A stretch of 64,000 nucleotides of DNA from Candidatus Altimarinota bacterium (GTDB lineage Bacteria > Patescibacteriota > Gracilibacteria > BD1-5 > UBA2023): contig JAQTWP010000002.1 in NCBI GenBank assembly GCA_028689205.1, positions 62,001-126,000 of the forward strand, in the 5' to 3' direction. Made by a program: the position numbers and the translations under genes. Under the pieces are notes generated by a model. The model worked only from the letters and a program-made list of their open reading frames with translations. It had not been told where the DNA came from and did no database searches. Shown piece after piece: positions 1 through 12,387 of this stretch; the first letter of the stretch is position 1, and every line of letters starts with the position of its first letter.

Positions 1-688
1 GGAAAGATAAAATCATTCCTCCTTTGTCATTGCGAGCGACAGCGTGGCAATCCCTTTTAATCAAGATGTTTGAAACCAAAACTTGCAGAAAAGTAAAACC
101 TATTTTGTCATCTTGAGCGAAGTGAAACGAAGTCGAAAGATCTATTCAAATCAAATCAATACAAAATAAAATCTTCAAGATAAATACAAAATAAAACTCG
201 GGAATTAAATTTCCCAAAAGTGTTTCTAAAAGAGATTTCTCGACAAGCTCGAAATGACAAAATACTGTCATTCCTGCACCCGTACCGGGTATAAACTCTG
301 GCAAGAATCTACAATTTATTAAAAAATTAATCTAGTTTTTATGAAATCAATACAATATATATGATTTTTTAGGTATGTTATTTCAATAATATCTTGATTA
401 ACATTGTTATTAAGTAAAAATAATATTTATTTATGAATTTTAATAATTCAAATTCTTGTTTTCTTAATATGTATTTATGAATCTGATTCAATTAAATATA
501 TGGAAAAAGAAACTGAAGGCCTTTATGATAAGATATTTATATTGATTTTTGATTTATTTGATGTAGTTGTTTTAGAAGGTATATGCCTTTATTTTCTTAT
601 TATTAACTTTTTATAACTATATAAAAGGTAGATTCCTGCCTTCGCAGGAATGACAATAAATGACAAAACTATTTATTAACAATAGAAT
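1..688. repeat. Intergenic cluster of dispersed GTCATT-type repeats
   Basis: No convincing gene is present. Several short repeats with the core GTCATT...(C/T)GA or its complement AATGACA lie at about 24-110, 108-160, 225-270, 268-312 and 626-659. Each can fold into an imperfect hairpin. Related copies occur at 11351, 14111, 23405, 30834, 36319, 40037, 40874 and 62760. The block 24-240 reappears inverted at 23649-23777. A 38-codon ORF at 500-616 is too short and featureless to call. Confidence 0.75.
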
Positions 689-1048
689 ATGGATTTGAAA
701 ACTTTTATAAAAGAAGCTCTTACTCAAATAGATGGAGCAATTGAAGAAACATCAGCAGTGTTTGATAAATATAATTACAAATATTGAAAAAATACCTGAT
801 GAAATCAAACTATAGATTTTGATATACAAGTATATGCTTCAGATTGAACTGGAACAAATTGATGAATCTGAATAGATGTAGCAGGATTTAAAATTTGAAC
901 AAATTGAGAAAGTATTAAATCAAATTATGAATTGAGTAAGATATCATTTAGTATTATTAGAGAAAATACTCTAGAACAAGAACAAAAAGAACAAATAGAA
1001 AAAAATAAAAACAATAAAATATATTCGCCTAATATTCCATGAATATAA
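689..1048 (+). CDS. Conserved hypothetical protein
   Basis: This 119-residue protein uses TGA as glycine several times. It begins MDLKTFIKEALTQIDGAI and has a middle section FDIQVYASDGTGTNGGIGID followed by a beta-rich stretch. From memory this resembles a widespread family of small bacterial proteins of unknown function with the same N-terminal helix and a GG-containing beta region. The C-terminus is charged and low in complexity. There is no signal peptide or membrane segment. It lies 44 bases upstream of groEL on the same strand and could share its transcript. Function is unknown. Confidence 0.75.
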
Positions 1049-1092
1049 AAAAACCAAAAAATAATTAACTTAACTTTTAACTAACCCACACT

Positions 1093-2745
1093 ATGGCTAA
1101 AAATATTACTTTCTGAGATGATGCAAGACTTAAGATGTTTGCATGAGTAGAAAAAATCTCAAAGACTGTTGCAGCTACAATATGACCAAAATGAAGAAAT
1201 GTCATTTTTTCTAAATGATATTGAGCACCTCAAGTTACTAACGATTGAGTAACAATTGCAAAAGAAATCGAACTTGAAGATAAACTTGAGAATATGTGAG
1301 CAGAACTTATCAAAGAAGCTGCATCTAAGACTAATGATGTTGCTGGAGACGGTACAACTACCGCTGCCCTTCTGACATATGCTATGATTAAAGAGTGATT
1401 AAGAGAAATCAGATCTGGGATTAATGCAATTGAACTTAAGAATGGTATGAAAAAAGCTTGAAAAGCTATTGAAGCAGAGCTAGAAAAAAATACAAAAGTA
1501 ATTAATACAAAAGAAGAAATAGAGCAAGTTGCAACCATATCTGCACAAGACAAAGAAGTATGAGAAATTATTTCTGAAGCAATGGAAAAAGTTGGTAAAA
1601 ATGGTGTAATTACAATTGAAGAAGGTCAAACATTTGGTTTAGAGGTAGAACTTACAGAATGAATGAAATTTGATAATTGATATATAAGTCCCTACATGCT
1701 TACTGATTGAGAAAAAATGGAAGCTCGTATTAATGAGGCACATATATTAATTACTGATAAAAAAGTTTCATCTTTGAAAGATTTACTTCCAGTTCTAGAA
1801 CAACTTTCTGCAAATGGTAGAAGAGATTTGGTAATAATCTGTGATGATATTGACGGAGACGCTTTAGCTTGAATTATCTTGAATAAATTAAAATGAGTAC
1901 TTAATATTCTTGGAATTAAAGCTCCAGGATTCGGTGATAAGAAAAAAGAAATGTTAAAAGATATTGCAATTCTGACTGGTGCAACTGTAATTACAGATGA
2001 ACTAGGTTACAAACTTGAGCATGCGAGTCTAGAACATCTTGGATCAGCAAAATCAGTAATCTCTACGAAAGAAAATACAACAATTATTAGCTGAGGTTGA
2101 GATAAAGAACTTATTGCTCGCAGAGTTAGAGAAATCAAAAACCAAATAGATGAATCCAAGTCAGACTACGATAGAGAAAAATTAATGGAAAGACTAGCAA
2201 AATTAGCTTGAGGAATAGCAGTAATTAAAGTTGGTGCAGCTTCAGAAGTAGAAATGAAAGAAAAGAAGTTAAGAATAGAAGATGCGCTAAACGCTACAAA
2301 AGCTGCAGTAGAAGAATGAATTGTTGCTTGAGGTTGAGTTGCACTTCTTAAGGCATCAGTTGTTCTTGATAACTTAGACCTATGAAGTAAAGACCAGAAT
2401 ATATGAGTTCATATTGTTGCTAGAGCATTAGCATATCCTCTGAAACAAATTGCAGAAAATGCAGGAAAAGAATGAGCAATAGTAGTTGAAGAAATCAGAA
2501 AAAACTCTGATGCTAATTATTGATATGATGCATCTACAGATGAATTCAAGGATATGATAAAAGCATGAATTGTAGACCCGAAAAAAGTTACAAGATCAGC
2601 TATGGAAAATGCAATTTCTATTGCATGAATGTTCCTTACTACAGAAGCCGTGATATCAGATATCCCAGAACCAAAATCAGTAGCTCCTCAACTTCCTGAT
2701 ATGGGTGGAATGGGTGGAATGGGTGGAATGGGTGGAATGTATTAA
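1093..2745 (+). CDS. groEL: Chaperonin GroEL (Hsp60)
   Basis: This encodes a 550-residue 60-kDa chaperonin, which forms the cytosolic ATP-driven folding barrel, normally with GroES. The sequence begins [16 protein letters not shown], contains the nucleotide-binding motif GDGTTTA and the conserved APGFGD segment, and ends in a GGM-repeat tail. The length is normal for the family. Many glycines are written TGA, including the one in the N-terminal GDDAR, which confirms the recoding. All eight glycines of the GGM tail use GGT or GGA. No groES is adjacent and no CIRCE operator is visible upstream. A strong terminator follows. Assignment is secure. Confidence 0.98.
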
Positions 2746-2768
2746 TAAGAAATATTATAAAAAAACTA

Positions 2769-2799
2769 AAAAATCTCCGAAACTTCGGAGATTTTTTAG
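2769..2799. terminator. Bidirectional terminator between groEL and the RsbW-like gene
   Basis: The perfect inverted repeat AATCTCCGAA / TTCGGAGATT is flanked by A-runs and T-runs, so it can act in both directions. It sits between the convergent ends of groEL and the minus-strand ATPase gene. Confidence 0.85.
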
Positions 2800-2800
2800 T

Positions 2801-3382
2801 TTAGAATACTTTTGTAGTTATTTTGATTTGTTCATGTAAATTAAATATATCTAATTTATTAGGAATTGGATTTTCATCTGTATACTCTGGAATGAATTTT
2901 TTAGTTATTTTTGCAGTTAATCATCAATCTAGGTTATCTATATATTCAAAGCTATCACTCCAACCAAGTACAATCATTGCGAGTCATCTTCATCTAATGG
3001 TTTTATTTGATGATGGATTAATTAACATCGCTTCCCTATTTAATTTTATATTTTCTATAAGATCTTTAGCTTTTATTTTCTTTTTTCAATTTCAATTATT
3101 AGTTACTAATATTTCAATATTACTGTTATCAAAAATAGCTATATCAATAATAATATCATCGGTTTTTATTGATCAATGCTCAACTGCATTATTAATAAGT
3201 TCTTCTGCAATAAGCTGGATTCTATATCTCCATCTTGAAGAATATTTTGTATCATTCTCCAATAAAGCTCAAATAATATCTCTAAGACTAGAAGAGAAAT
3301 CCGTAGTTGCTGGTATTATTATTTGGACAAGTTTACCATTTTCTTTGCAAAAAATATCATTCCTGTCTTTATTTAGAGTCAT
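2801..3382 (-). CDS. RsbW-like ATP-binding protein (anti-sigma factor / histidine-kinase-like ATPase)
   Basis: This 193-residue cytosolic protein has the Bergerat ATP-binding fold. The N-box is EELINNAVEH (residues 60-69), a second motif NNGNGK is at about 95-100, and the glycine-rich lid RGRGLAMI is at 130-137. There are no dimerisation or transmembrane parts, as in RsbW/SpoIIAB serine kinases that hold a sigma factor or another partner. A STAS-domain protein at 20296-20667 could be the matching antagonist, although it is not linked. A proper histidine kinase is unlikely because no H-box precedes the domain. The physiological partner cannot be seen here. Confidence 0.8.
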
Positions 3383-3449
3383 ATAGCATAACAAATAAAT
3401 AAGTTCTATATAATATTATCACATAACTTTTAAAAAAACAAAAAACTGA

Positions 3450-4091
3450 TTAAATAATTCAATCAATTTCATAGTTTAGTCTATCAAAAAATTCCACCAT
3501 AAAATTATGTCTTCATTCTGCAATTCTTTTAGCCTCAGTTGTGAATAATTTATCTTTAATTTTTGATAATTTTACTACAAACTCTCTATATGCTGTATCT
3601 TCCTTGGTATATTCTGCTTCGGGAGATATATTTGGTTCATTAGAATGTAGTTTCGCGTGATGTTCTCAGGCAAAAAGGAAAGCTCTTCAAATTCAAGTTG
3701 CTCAAATTCAATCTAATTTATCTGCATCAAATAATATTTTAGCCTCTAGTGTTTCTGGAATATTTTTTCACCTAAAACGATGACAAGTTATTGCATGTAC
3801 AACTTTAGCTATAAAATCTTCTTCAAATCATCTTTTTTGTAAAAAACTTCTTGCTAATTCTCATCATTTCTCAGCGTGACATATTTTTCATTTAGATTTA
3901 TCTTGTTCGTGGCGAGCAATATCATGAAGAAGAGAACTAACTTCAATTATTTCAAGATCTGCATTTTCTATTTTTGCAATATGCAAAGCGAGATTACAAA
4001 CTCTAAGTGTATGATCAAAATCATGAGTGGAATCTTGAGAATTAAATATATATTCTATTTCTTTTCTTATTTCTGAGATTTTATTTTTCAT
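3450..4091 (-). CDS. HD-domain metal-dependent phosphohydrolase
   Basis: This 213-residue protein has the HD-superfamily motif set: an early histidine in HDFDHT, the HD doublet in LLHDIARH (residues 56-57), a later CHAEKG histidine and an aspartate in LFDADKLDGIG. Family members bind divalent metal and hydrolyse phosphomonoesters or nucleotides, and this layout resembles the YedJ group. The ATG at 4091 is preferred over a TTG 33 bases upstream because the longer form would overlap the upstream gene. It lies 17 bases downstream of the glycosylase-like gene, so the two are probably cotranscribed. The substrate is unknown. Confidence 0.85.
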
Positions 4092-4108
4092 ATATTTTAT
4101 AGTAATTA

Positions 4109-4537
4109 TTAAACTTTTTCCCAAGTTTCAATTCATAATGCAATTATTTTAAAAATTGGATTAATCTCAACTTTATCCACTAAAGATAAATTATTAAATC
4201 TCTTTAAATCCCTAATTTCGAGCTTTTTTAATAAATGCTTTTTTTCAAACTCTACCTGTCAATCATTAACTTCAATGATTCATATTTTGTGAATTATTTC
4301 AATTTTACTTGCAGAGAATTTGTAATTCCTATTAATAGCTTCATTATAAATTATAGTCAAATAAGCATTTATTCAATCTAGGGGATTTTCTAAGTTTTTG
4401 AATCTATATAATTGGGGATGATTTTTATATCAAATAGTATTCCCTTCTAAAACTTTTTTAGCCAAAAGTCATTCTCTCCAACAAGCAAGAAGCCCAGCTC
4501 TGTCAAGATATTTGGGATCAAGTGACCATAATCGCAT
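4109..4537 (-). CDS. Pyrimidine-dimer DNA glycosylase / endonuclease V-like protein
   Basis: This 142-residue protein begins MRLWSLDPKYLDRAGLL, with CWREGLLAKKVLEG and a GYKNHPQLYRFK motif following. I recall this pattern from the bacterial family annotated as pyrimidine dimer DNA glycosylase, distantly related to T4 endonuclease V. The glutamate in WREG (about residue 22) would correspond to the catalytic Glu23 of T4 DenV, but residue 2 is Arg rather than the nucleophilic Thr. The chemistry is therefore uncertain. It heads a two-gene unit with the HD phosphohydrolase. A role in DNA repair is inferred from the family name only. Confidence 0.75.
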
Positions 4538-4622
4538 AAATATATAAAATTAAAGATTGAAAAAATTCATTTAAAAGTAATATATAACTAAATTAGAAAA
4601 TATAAAGTATAAATATAATAAA

Positions 4623-5519
4623 ATGAACCCAGAAAATCTAGAAAATTTCTTAAATAAAAAAACTAAGCTACCTAAAATAATAATTATTTATGGGCCAACA
4701 GCATGTTGAAAAACTGCATTAAGCATAGATATTGCCAGAAAGCTTGAAACGGAAATAATATGAGCAGATTCAAGGCAAATATACAAACTTCTTGATATTG
4801 GAACTGGTAAAATTAAAGAGGAAGAGAAAAAGTGAATCAAGCATCATATGATTGATTTTCTTAATATTGACGAAGAATATTCTGTCTGAGAATACAAAAA
4901 GGAAGCAGAAAGATTAATTCTAGAAATTCATAATAAATGAAAAATTCCTGTAATTTGCTGATGAACATGACTTTATTTGGATTCTATTGCATTTAACTTT
5001 GATATTCCAGAAATAAAACCCGATTGGGTATATAGAGAAGAATTAGAAAAAATCAGACTTGAGAAGTGAAATGAATTCATATGGAAAATGCTAGAAAAAA
5101 TCGATAGCGAATATGCGAATGAATTAGAAATCAATAATCATAGATATGTAATTCGTTGATTAGAAATTTTTAGTCAGACCTGAAAATCAAAAAAAGAATT
5201 AAAGAAAAAGCTTCCTCCAAAATATGATATTTTGTTTATAACTCCATACGATTGAGATAGGCAAAAGTTGTATTCAAGAATTAACTCAAGAATAGAAGAA
5301 ATGTTCTCAGAATGACTTCTAGAAGAAGTGAATAATATACTTGCAAAATGATATAGCAAAACAGATTTTGGACTTAATACGATTTGATACAAAGAAATTA
5401 TAACTTATCTAGAATGAAATATAACTATTGAAGAAAGTAAGGATTTAATCAAACAACATAATCGTAATTATGCCAAAAGACAATTAACTTGGTTCAGAAA
5501 ATATGAAAATTATAAGTAA
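4623..5519 (+). CDS. miaA: tRNA dimethylallyltransferase MiaA
   Basis: This 298-residue enzyme transfers a dimethylallyl group to A37 of tRNAs that read UNN codons. The P-loop GPTACGKT (residues 24-31) opens the protein and its GK glycine is encoded by TGA. The motifs ADSRQIY, DIGTGK and CGGTGLY are followed by a C-terminal region with GYKE and RQLTWFR, as in the family. The length is normal. The start is the first ATG after the intergenic space shared with the divergent glycosylase-like gene. The assignment is secure. Confidence 0.96.
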
Positions 5520-5613
5520 TAAAAATTAGAAATAATTTCTTGGAAAAAAATATTGTCATTTCTCTTTTGATACATATATTACTGACATAAAAATATAATA
5601 AAAATAGAATATT

Positions 5614-6000
5614 ATGAATAAATCATCAACAATAAAAGCATATCTATTAACTCTTTTCATAATATTTTTGACAAGTTTACTTTCAATGATTCTGCTTTTT
5701 TATTATATGGATCCAGAATCAAATCTTAGTGTAGCAATAGCAACAATTACTACGGCATCATTTTTAAGTTTAAGTTCATTATTTACTCTTGTAATATATT
5801 TTTTCAAAAGAATATATTACAGATGAGAAATGTTTATTTCAAACCTCAATTCTTCACTTAGACAATGAATACTTCTTGCTTGATATATTCTCTGAGTTAT
5901 TACTTTTTATTCAGTATGAGTATATAATTTAAAAACTGCAATATTGCTACTTATATCACTTATCTTCATTGAACTTATTTTCCAAAGCATGACCGATTAA
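5614..6000 (+). CDS. Small integral membrane protein
   Basis: This 128-residue protein has a short positive N-terminus and about four hydrophobic helices, at roughly residues 8-30, 38-62, 80-98 and 103-122. I recognise no family motif. Its stop codon lies one base before the start of the MFS transporter gene, so the two form a transcription unit and may act together. Function is unknown. Confidence 0.75.
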
Positions 6001-6001
6001 T

Positions 6002-7138
6002 ATGAAAAAAGAATTAAAAATAATACTTTTAACAGCTCTATTGGAGATTGTTTGACTTGGAATAATAATTCCAATTATGCCCTTTGTTATAAAATGATTC
6101 GGCTTTTGATCTCAGTGGGTATGATTTTCATTTGCTATTTCATCAGTTGGAATGTTTTTTTGATGACTTGTTTTTTGAAGGCTATCAGATAAATATGGTA
6201 GGAAAAAAATTCTATCATATACAGTTCTACTTAACGTAATATGATATAGTCTTTTTATGATAGCATGAAACATCTATATATTCCTATTCGCAAGATTAAT
6301 CTCTTGAATAGCATCCGCTTGAATATGAGTTGCTCAAGCATATATTAGTGATATTTCAAAACCTTCAGAGAGAACTAAGAATATGTGACTAATATGAGCA
6401 ATGTTTGGTGTATGATTCATTCTAGGACCAGTTATTTGAGCATTATTCTCTTGATATTCTCTTCAATTCCTTGGTTGAGTTTCTGCATTTATCTTATTCG
6501 TAAACGCCTTAGTTATTTGGTTTCTACTTCCAGAAAGTAAAAAATGCATTAAAACTGCCGAAAAAGATGAAACAATTAATCCTATAGATTTTCACCATCA
6601 CAAAAAACAACTTCAGGTTTTATTTCTTACTTCTTTTTGAGTTGCTCTAGGTTTTTCTGCTAATCAATCTATATTACCTCTGTTTCTGAATGATAAATTC
6701 AATATATCAGAAAAACATATTTGATATGTATTTTGACTAATATGAGCTGTAGCAGTAATTTATCAGGCATTTCTAATAAAGTATGTTAGAAATGCATTAA
6801 AAGAAAAATGACTTGTTATATTCTGAATAATATTAATGACAATAGTATTTATAATTTTTTGATTGAATAATTCTTTAATATTAGCGTTAATTCTTGTTAT
6901 ATTCTTCCCAGTAGCATATTGAAGTGTTAATCCGTGAATTAATTCATTAATTGCAAAATATGCAGAAAATGAGACAGGAAAAGCAATGTGAACCAATGTT
7001 TCTTATATAAGTATTGCTAATATTATAGGTCCTCTGCTTGCATGATATTCATATATAATTTGATTTTGAATGCCTTATTTAATTTCTTGTATATTTTTTA
7101 TTGTCACTCTTTGACTTTTTTATAAGTATATTAAATAA
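6002..7138 (+). CDS. MFS transporter (TetA/multidrug efflux-like)
   Basis: This 378-residue protein has about 12 predicted hydrophobic helices. The major-facilitator signature GRLSDKYGRKK lies between helices 2 and 3, and a GPVIGA motif follows in helix 5, typical of proton-driven drug exporters. Most of the small residues in the helices are TGA-encoded glycine. It follows the small membrane protein gene directly and is closed by a strong terminator. Efflux of a small molecule is likely, but the substrate cannot be read from the sequence. The length is slightly short of the usual 390-410 residues but the fold appears complete. Confidence 0.88.
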
Positions 7139-7160
7139 AGACCGCACATGTGCGGTCTTT
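7137..7160. terminator. Bidirectional terminator
   Basis: A 24-base perfect palindrome with arm AAAGACCGCACA lies between the convergent MFS and SH3-protein genes and ends in T- and A-rich sequence. It overlaps the MFS stop codon. Confidence 0.85.
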
Positions 7161-7184
7161 AAATTTTTTAAATAATTATTAAGC

Positions 7185-7940
7185 TTATAATCATTCAAAT
7201 AATTTTGCGAATTCATCTTCTATAGATGCATCTTCAACTCAACTACCCGTATCTGATTCTTCTACTTGAGGAACTACTACTTCTTCAGGTGCGCTATTAA
7301 AATCAGGTAAAATATCTGCAGGAACATCTTCAGTTATTACTGGAGTATCTTCAACCGGAGTTTCGATAACTGGCATTTCTACAACTGGAACTTCAACAAT
7401 TGGTGCAATATATTCATATCAACTAAGTTCAGATAGAAGTCTTTTTGCAACATATCAAGTTCTTCAGTTATATCTAGGATGCTTAGCGTCAACTACTCTT
7501 ACTTGTATCCATCTATTTAGATATACTTTTTCACTTGTAACTTCTAATATATCTCCTTGATTAAGTACAGCTACTTTTTGAATAAGATCAAAACCTCTCA
7601 TAAAAGCTGTACCAGATTTAATAGTATATCTAGCAGAAGTAACTTTCTCATAAGCTGGTTCAGAGGCTACAAGATATCAACCATTTACATATCAAATTTG
7701 TCAGTTCTCTAGAAGAACTTTTTTCCATCAATTAGTAAGAGATTCAAGAATTGTAACTTTGTATCAACTATCAACTGTAGCAATAATTTTTGATTTAACT
7801 GTACCTTCGGCTCTTACATTAAGATGTGTAGCTTTTACATACATATAATCATCAGCCAAAGTAATTGTAGAAGCCATTCAAGTAATAGCTAATATTGTCA
7901 AAAGCCCTTTAATGGCTTGTTTTTTGTATTTATTTATCAT
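7185..7940 (-). CDS. Secreted protein with tandem bacterial SH3 domains
   Basis: This 251-residue protein has a signal peptide (about residues 1-29, ending TITLADD). A bacterial SH3 domain of the type LNVRAEGTVKSKIIATV ... GYV (about 32-92) follows, then a second, more divergent SH3-like unit (about 98-165). The final third is acidic and proline/valine-rich with repeats such as VEVPVVEMPVIETP, probably a flexible spacer. Such domains bind peptidoglycan or cell-surface ligands, so an envelope role is likely. No catalytic domain is visible. The start ATG follows the AT-rich intergenic region shared with the divergent LysM gene. Confidence 0.82.
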
Positions 7941-8181
7941 AAATATGAAATTAAAAATAAACTTGTAATCGTATTACATCATAAAATAAAATATTTGTCA
8001 AAAAATGAATATTACTTTAAAAAAATATAAAATATAAAGTAATAAATTAGAGTCATTTTTTTGACACGTATAAAAAAATATGCTAGAATTAATTCTGTAA
8101 GTTAGGAATATGGAATTTCCAAAAAAACCTAGAAATTACTAAAACAAAAATAAATTTATTTACTATTTAATATAATATACT

Positions 8182-9909
8182 ATGGCTGAAACTTTATCTG
8201 AACAAGCTCCCGTATGAGCTACTAAAAAAGAAAATTTACAAGACACTCTAAAAAAAGCAAAAGATGATTGAATATTAACTACCCAAGAGCTTCTTGATAT
8301 ATCAACAAGACATTCAGCAGAAATGCAAGAAACTTTTAATGCAACAGCACTAGAAGTAAATGCTCATGCAGAAAAAATGTTAGATAATTGAATTTCATTA
8401 AAGAATACTTGAGAAGTAAATACTGTACTTGCAAAATTAGTAACTCTAGCATTTGGATCAAATGTTCCAAAGAGTATAAAAGATGAATTTAATAGTTTAC
8501 AAAATTGAAAACTAAAAATAGAACTTGAAGAAGCTTTAAAGAAACAAGAAGTTGAATTAAAGAAACAAGAAGTTGAATTAAAAGCAAAAAATACAAAAAT
8601 ATCAACTGTTGAATCCAAACTTAGAGCAGAGCAAGATTATAAGATTGAAACATGAGCACAAAAAGTTTCAAGTGGAGAAAAAATTATAAATCTTGAAAAT
8701 GATTTAAAAACACTAAAAGAAGAAAAGTCAGATATAGAATGAAATATAAGTAAACATAAAGCTTGAGTTACAGTTTCAATTGATAAATCTGGTATATCTG
8801 GATCAAGTGAAAAATACCAAATTAATATACATAGTGAATGATTCTTTTGAAACTTATTTGATTGAAATAAACCAAATAACGATGATATGGTAATTACTGA
8901 TGATAAAAAAGCTGAAGCAACTCAAGAGGCTGCTAAAAAAGCAGGAAAATCAGTTGGAGAAATAGAATCTGATACATCTGAGGCTTGAAAAAAAGTAGAA
9001 AAAAAAGAAGCTACTCCAGATAATAGAAGTCCCGATGAAAAAGCTAAAGATCAAGTTACAGTTGCTGCTGAATGACAAAAAGTACTTGATGCAGTAAGAG
9101 ATTGAAAACTTGATTTAAGTGCTGCATTATGTAGTTTTAAAGATGCATTCAAATGAGTTCCTTTTTTATGAAAATTATTTGATGCATTATTTAGTATGAT
9201 GAATCCTAAGCAACAAGCTGAAGTTCAAAACTTAAGCCTAGCAACTAAAGCGATAGAAAATTGAAAACTCAATGCAGATGATAAAGAATTTTATGAATAT
9301 CTAGAAAAAAGTATAAAACCCGCAGTAGAATGAAATCTTACACCTAAAGAAACAAAAGATATAAAAGAATTACAAGAAAAACAATTCCAAGCTTCAGAGG
9401 AAGTTCTTAAGTCTATAGCGACTAAGAATTTTTTAGAAACTTCTTGAACTAAATTTTCTATAAAAAATGAAAATATTGTATTCTGAGTATGAAATGAAGT
9501 TATTACTAAAGAATTCGTAAAAAATCTATGTAAAGCTCTTCAAAATTCATGAAAAGATGAATTCAAATGATTTGTAGCTGACAATAAAGAATGAAATGTT
9601 GGTAAATTAGTTGATTATTTAAATTGATTTGGACCTAAAGATAATACTGGAGATAAGGCTGCTAAAGATAAGGCTGCTGCAGATAAGGCTGCTATTGCTC
9701 CTGCTACTAAGGAAGTTGCTCAATCAAGTGATTACAAAATTAAGGAATGAGATAATCTTACAAAAATTGCAAAGAGAATATATTGACAAGAATCACAAAA
9801 GGAAATTAATGATTTTATTGCTGACGCAAAAAAAATGAATCCTTGATTAAAACCTAATGCTCTGAAAATATGAAGCACTATCAAAAGTTCATATATATTA
9901 GAAAAATAA
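8182..9909 (+). CDS. Large coiled-coil protein with C-terminal LysM domain
   Basis: This 575-residue protein starts MAETLSEQAP and has no signal peptide. A long charged coiled coil (about residues 105-190) contains a duplicated heptad-like unit KKQEVEL. A charged middle section, an alanine/lysine-rich linker (KAAKDKAAADKAA) and a C-terminal LysM domain (about 520-573, starting YKIKEGDNLTKIAKRIYG) follow. LysM domains bind peptidoglycan-like glycans. Without an export signal the protein may be cytosolic, may leave by a non-classical route, or may be a component of a cell-surface machine. It is followed by a terminator. Function is unknown. Confidence 0.78.
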
Positions 9910-9938
9910 TATAAAATTAAATAATTCTTCATATATTA

Positions 9939-9975
9939 AAAATACCTTTCGTAATGCGAAAGGTATTTTTTTTGC
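9939..9975 (+). terminator. Terminator after the LysM gene
   Basis: The inverted repeat AATACCTTTCG / CGAAAGGTATT has a 5-base loop and is followed by a T-run. It also ends in front of the convergent ligA gene and may serve both. Confidence 0.85.
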
Positions 9976-10032
9976 TGATTTTTGACAAATAAATTAAGAA
10001 TTTGTGAAGTTTTTTTGCGAGAAAATTAATAA

Positions 10033-12228
<2,196 letters not shown>

Positions 12229-12387
12229 GTTATAATTTTTATTAATATTCAAAGGATTATAGATAAAAAATATAAAATTCAAAACTAATAATATACACAC
12301 ATTAAGAATGTTTATAAAAAATAATTTCTCCTTGTAAATACTTGCTTTTTTCTTATTATGAAGACGTTATTTTTTACTTAAATAATT

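Noticed and set aside
500-616. A 38-codon ORF
   Set aside because: Too short, no match, and placed in a repeat-rich intergenic region.
1049-1092. CIRCE operator before groEL
   Set aside because: No inverted TTAGCACTC / GAGTGCTAA pair is present.
1230-1553. A 107-codon minus-strand ORF inside groEL
   Set aside because: It is antisense to a clearly conserved part of GroEL and has no family match; a shadow frame.
2823-3386. A 187-codon plus-strand ORF
   Set aside because: It lies opposite the RsbW-like gene, whose minus-strand reading has the N-box and lid motifs. The plus-strand reading is hydrophobic and featureless.
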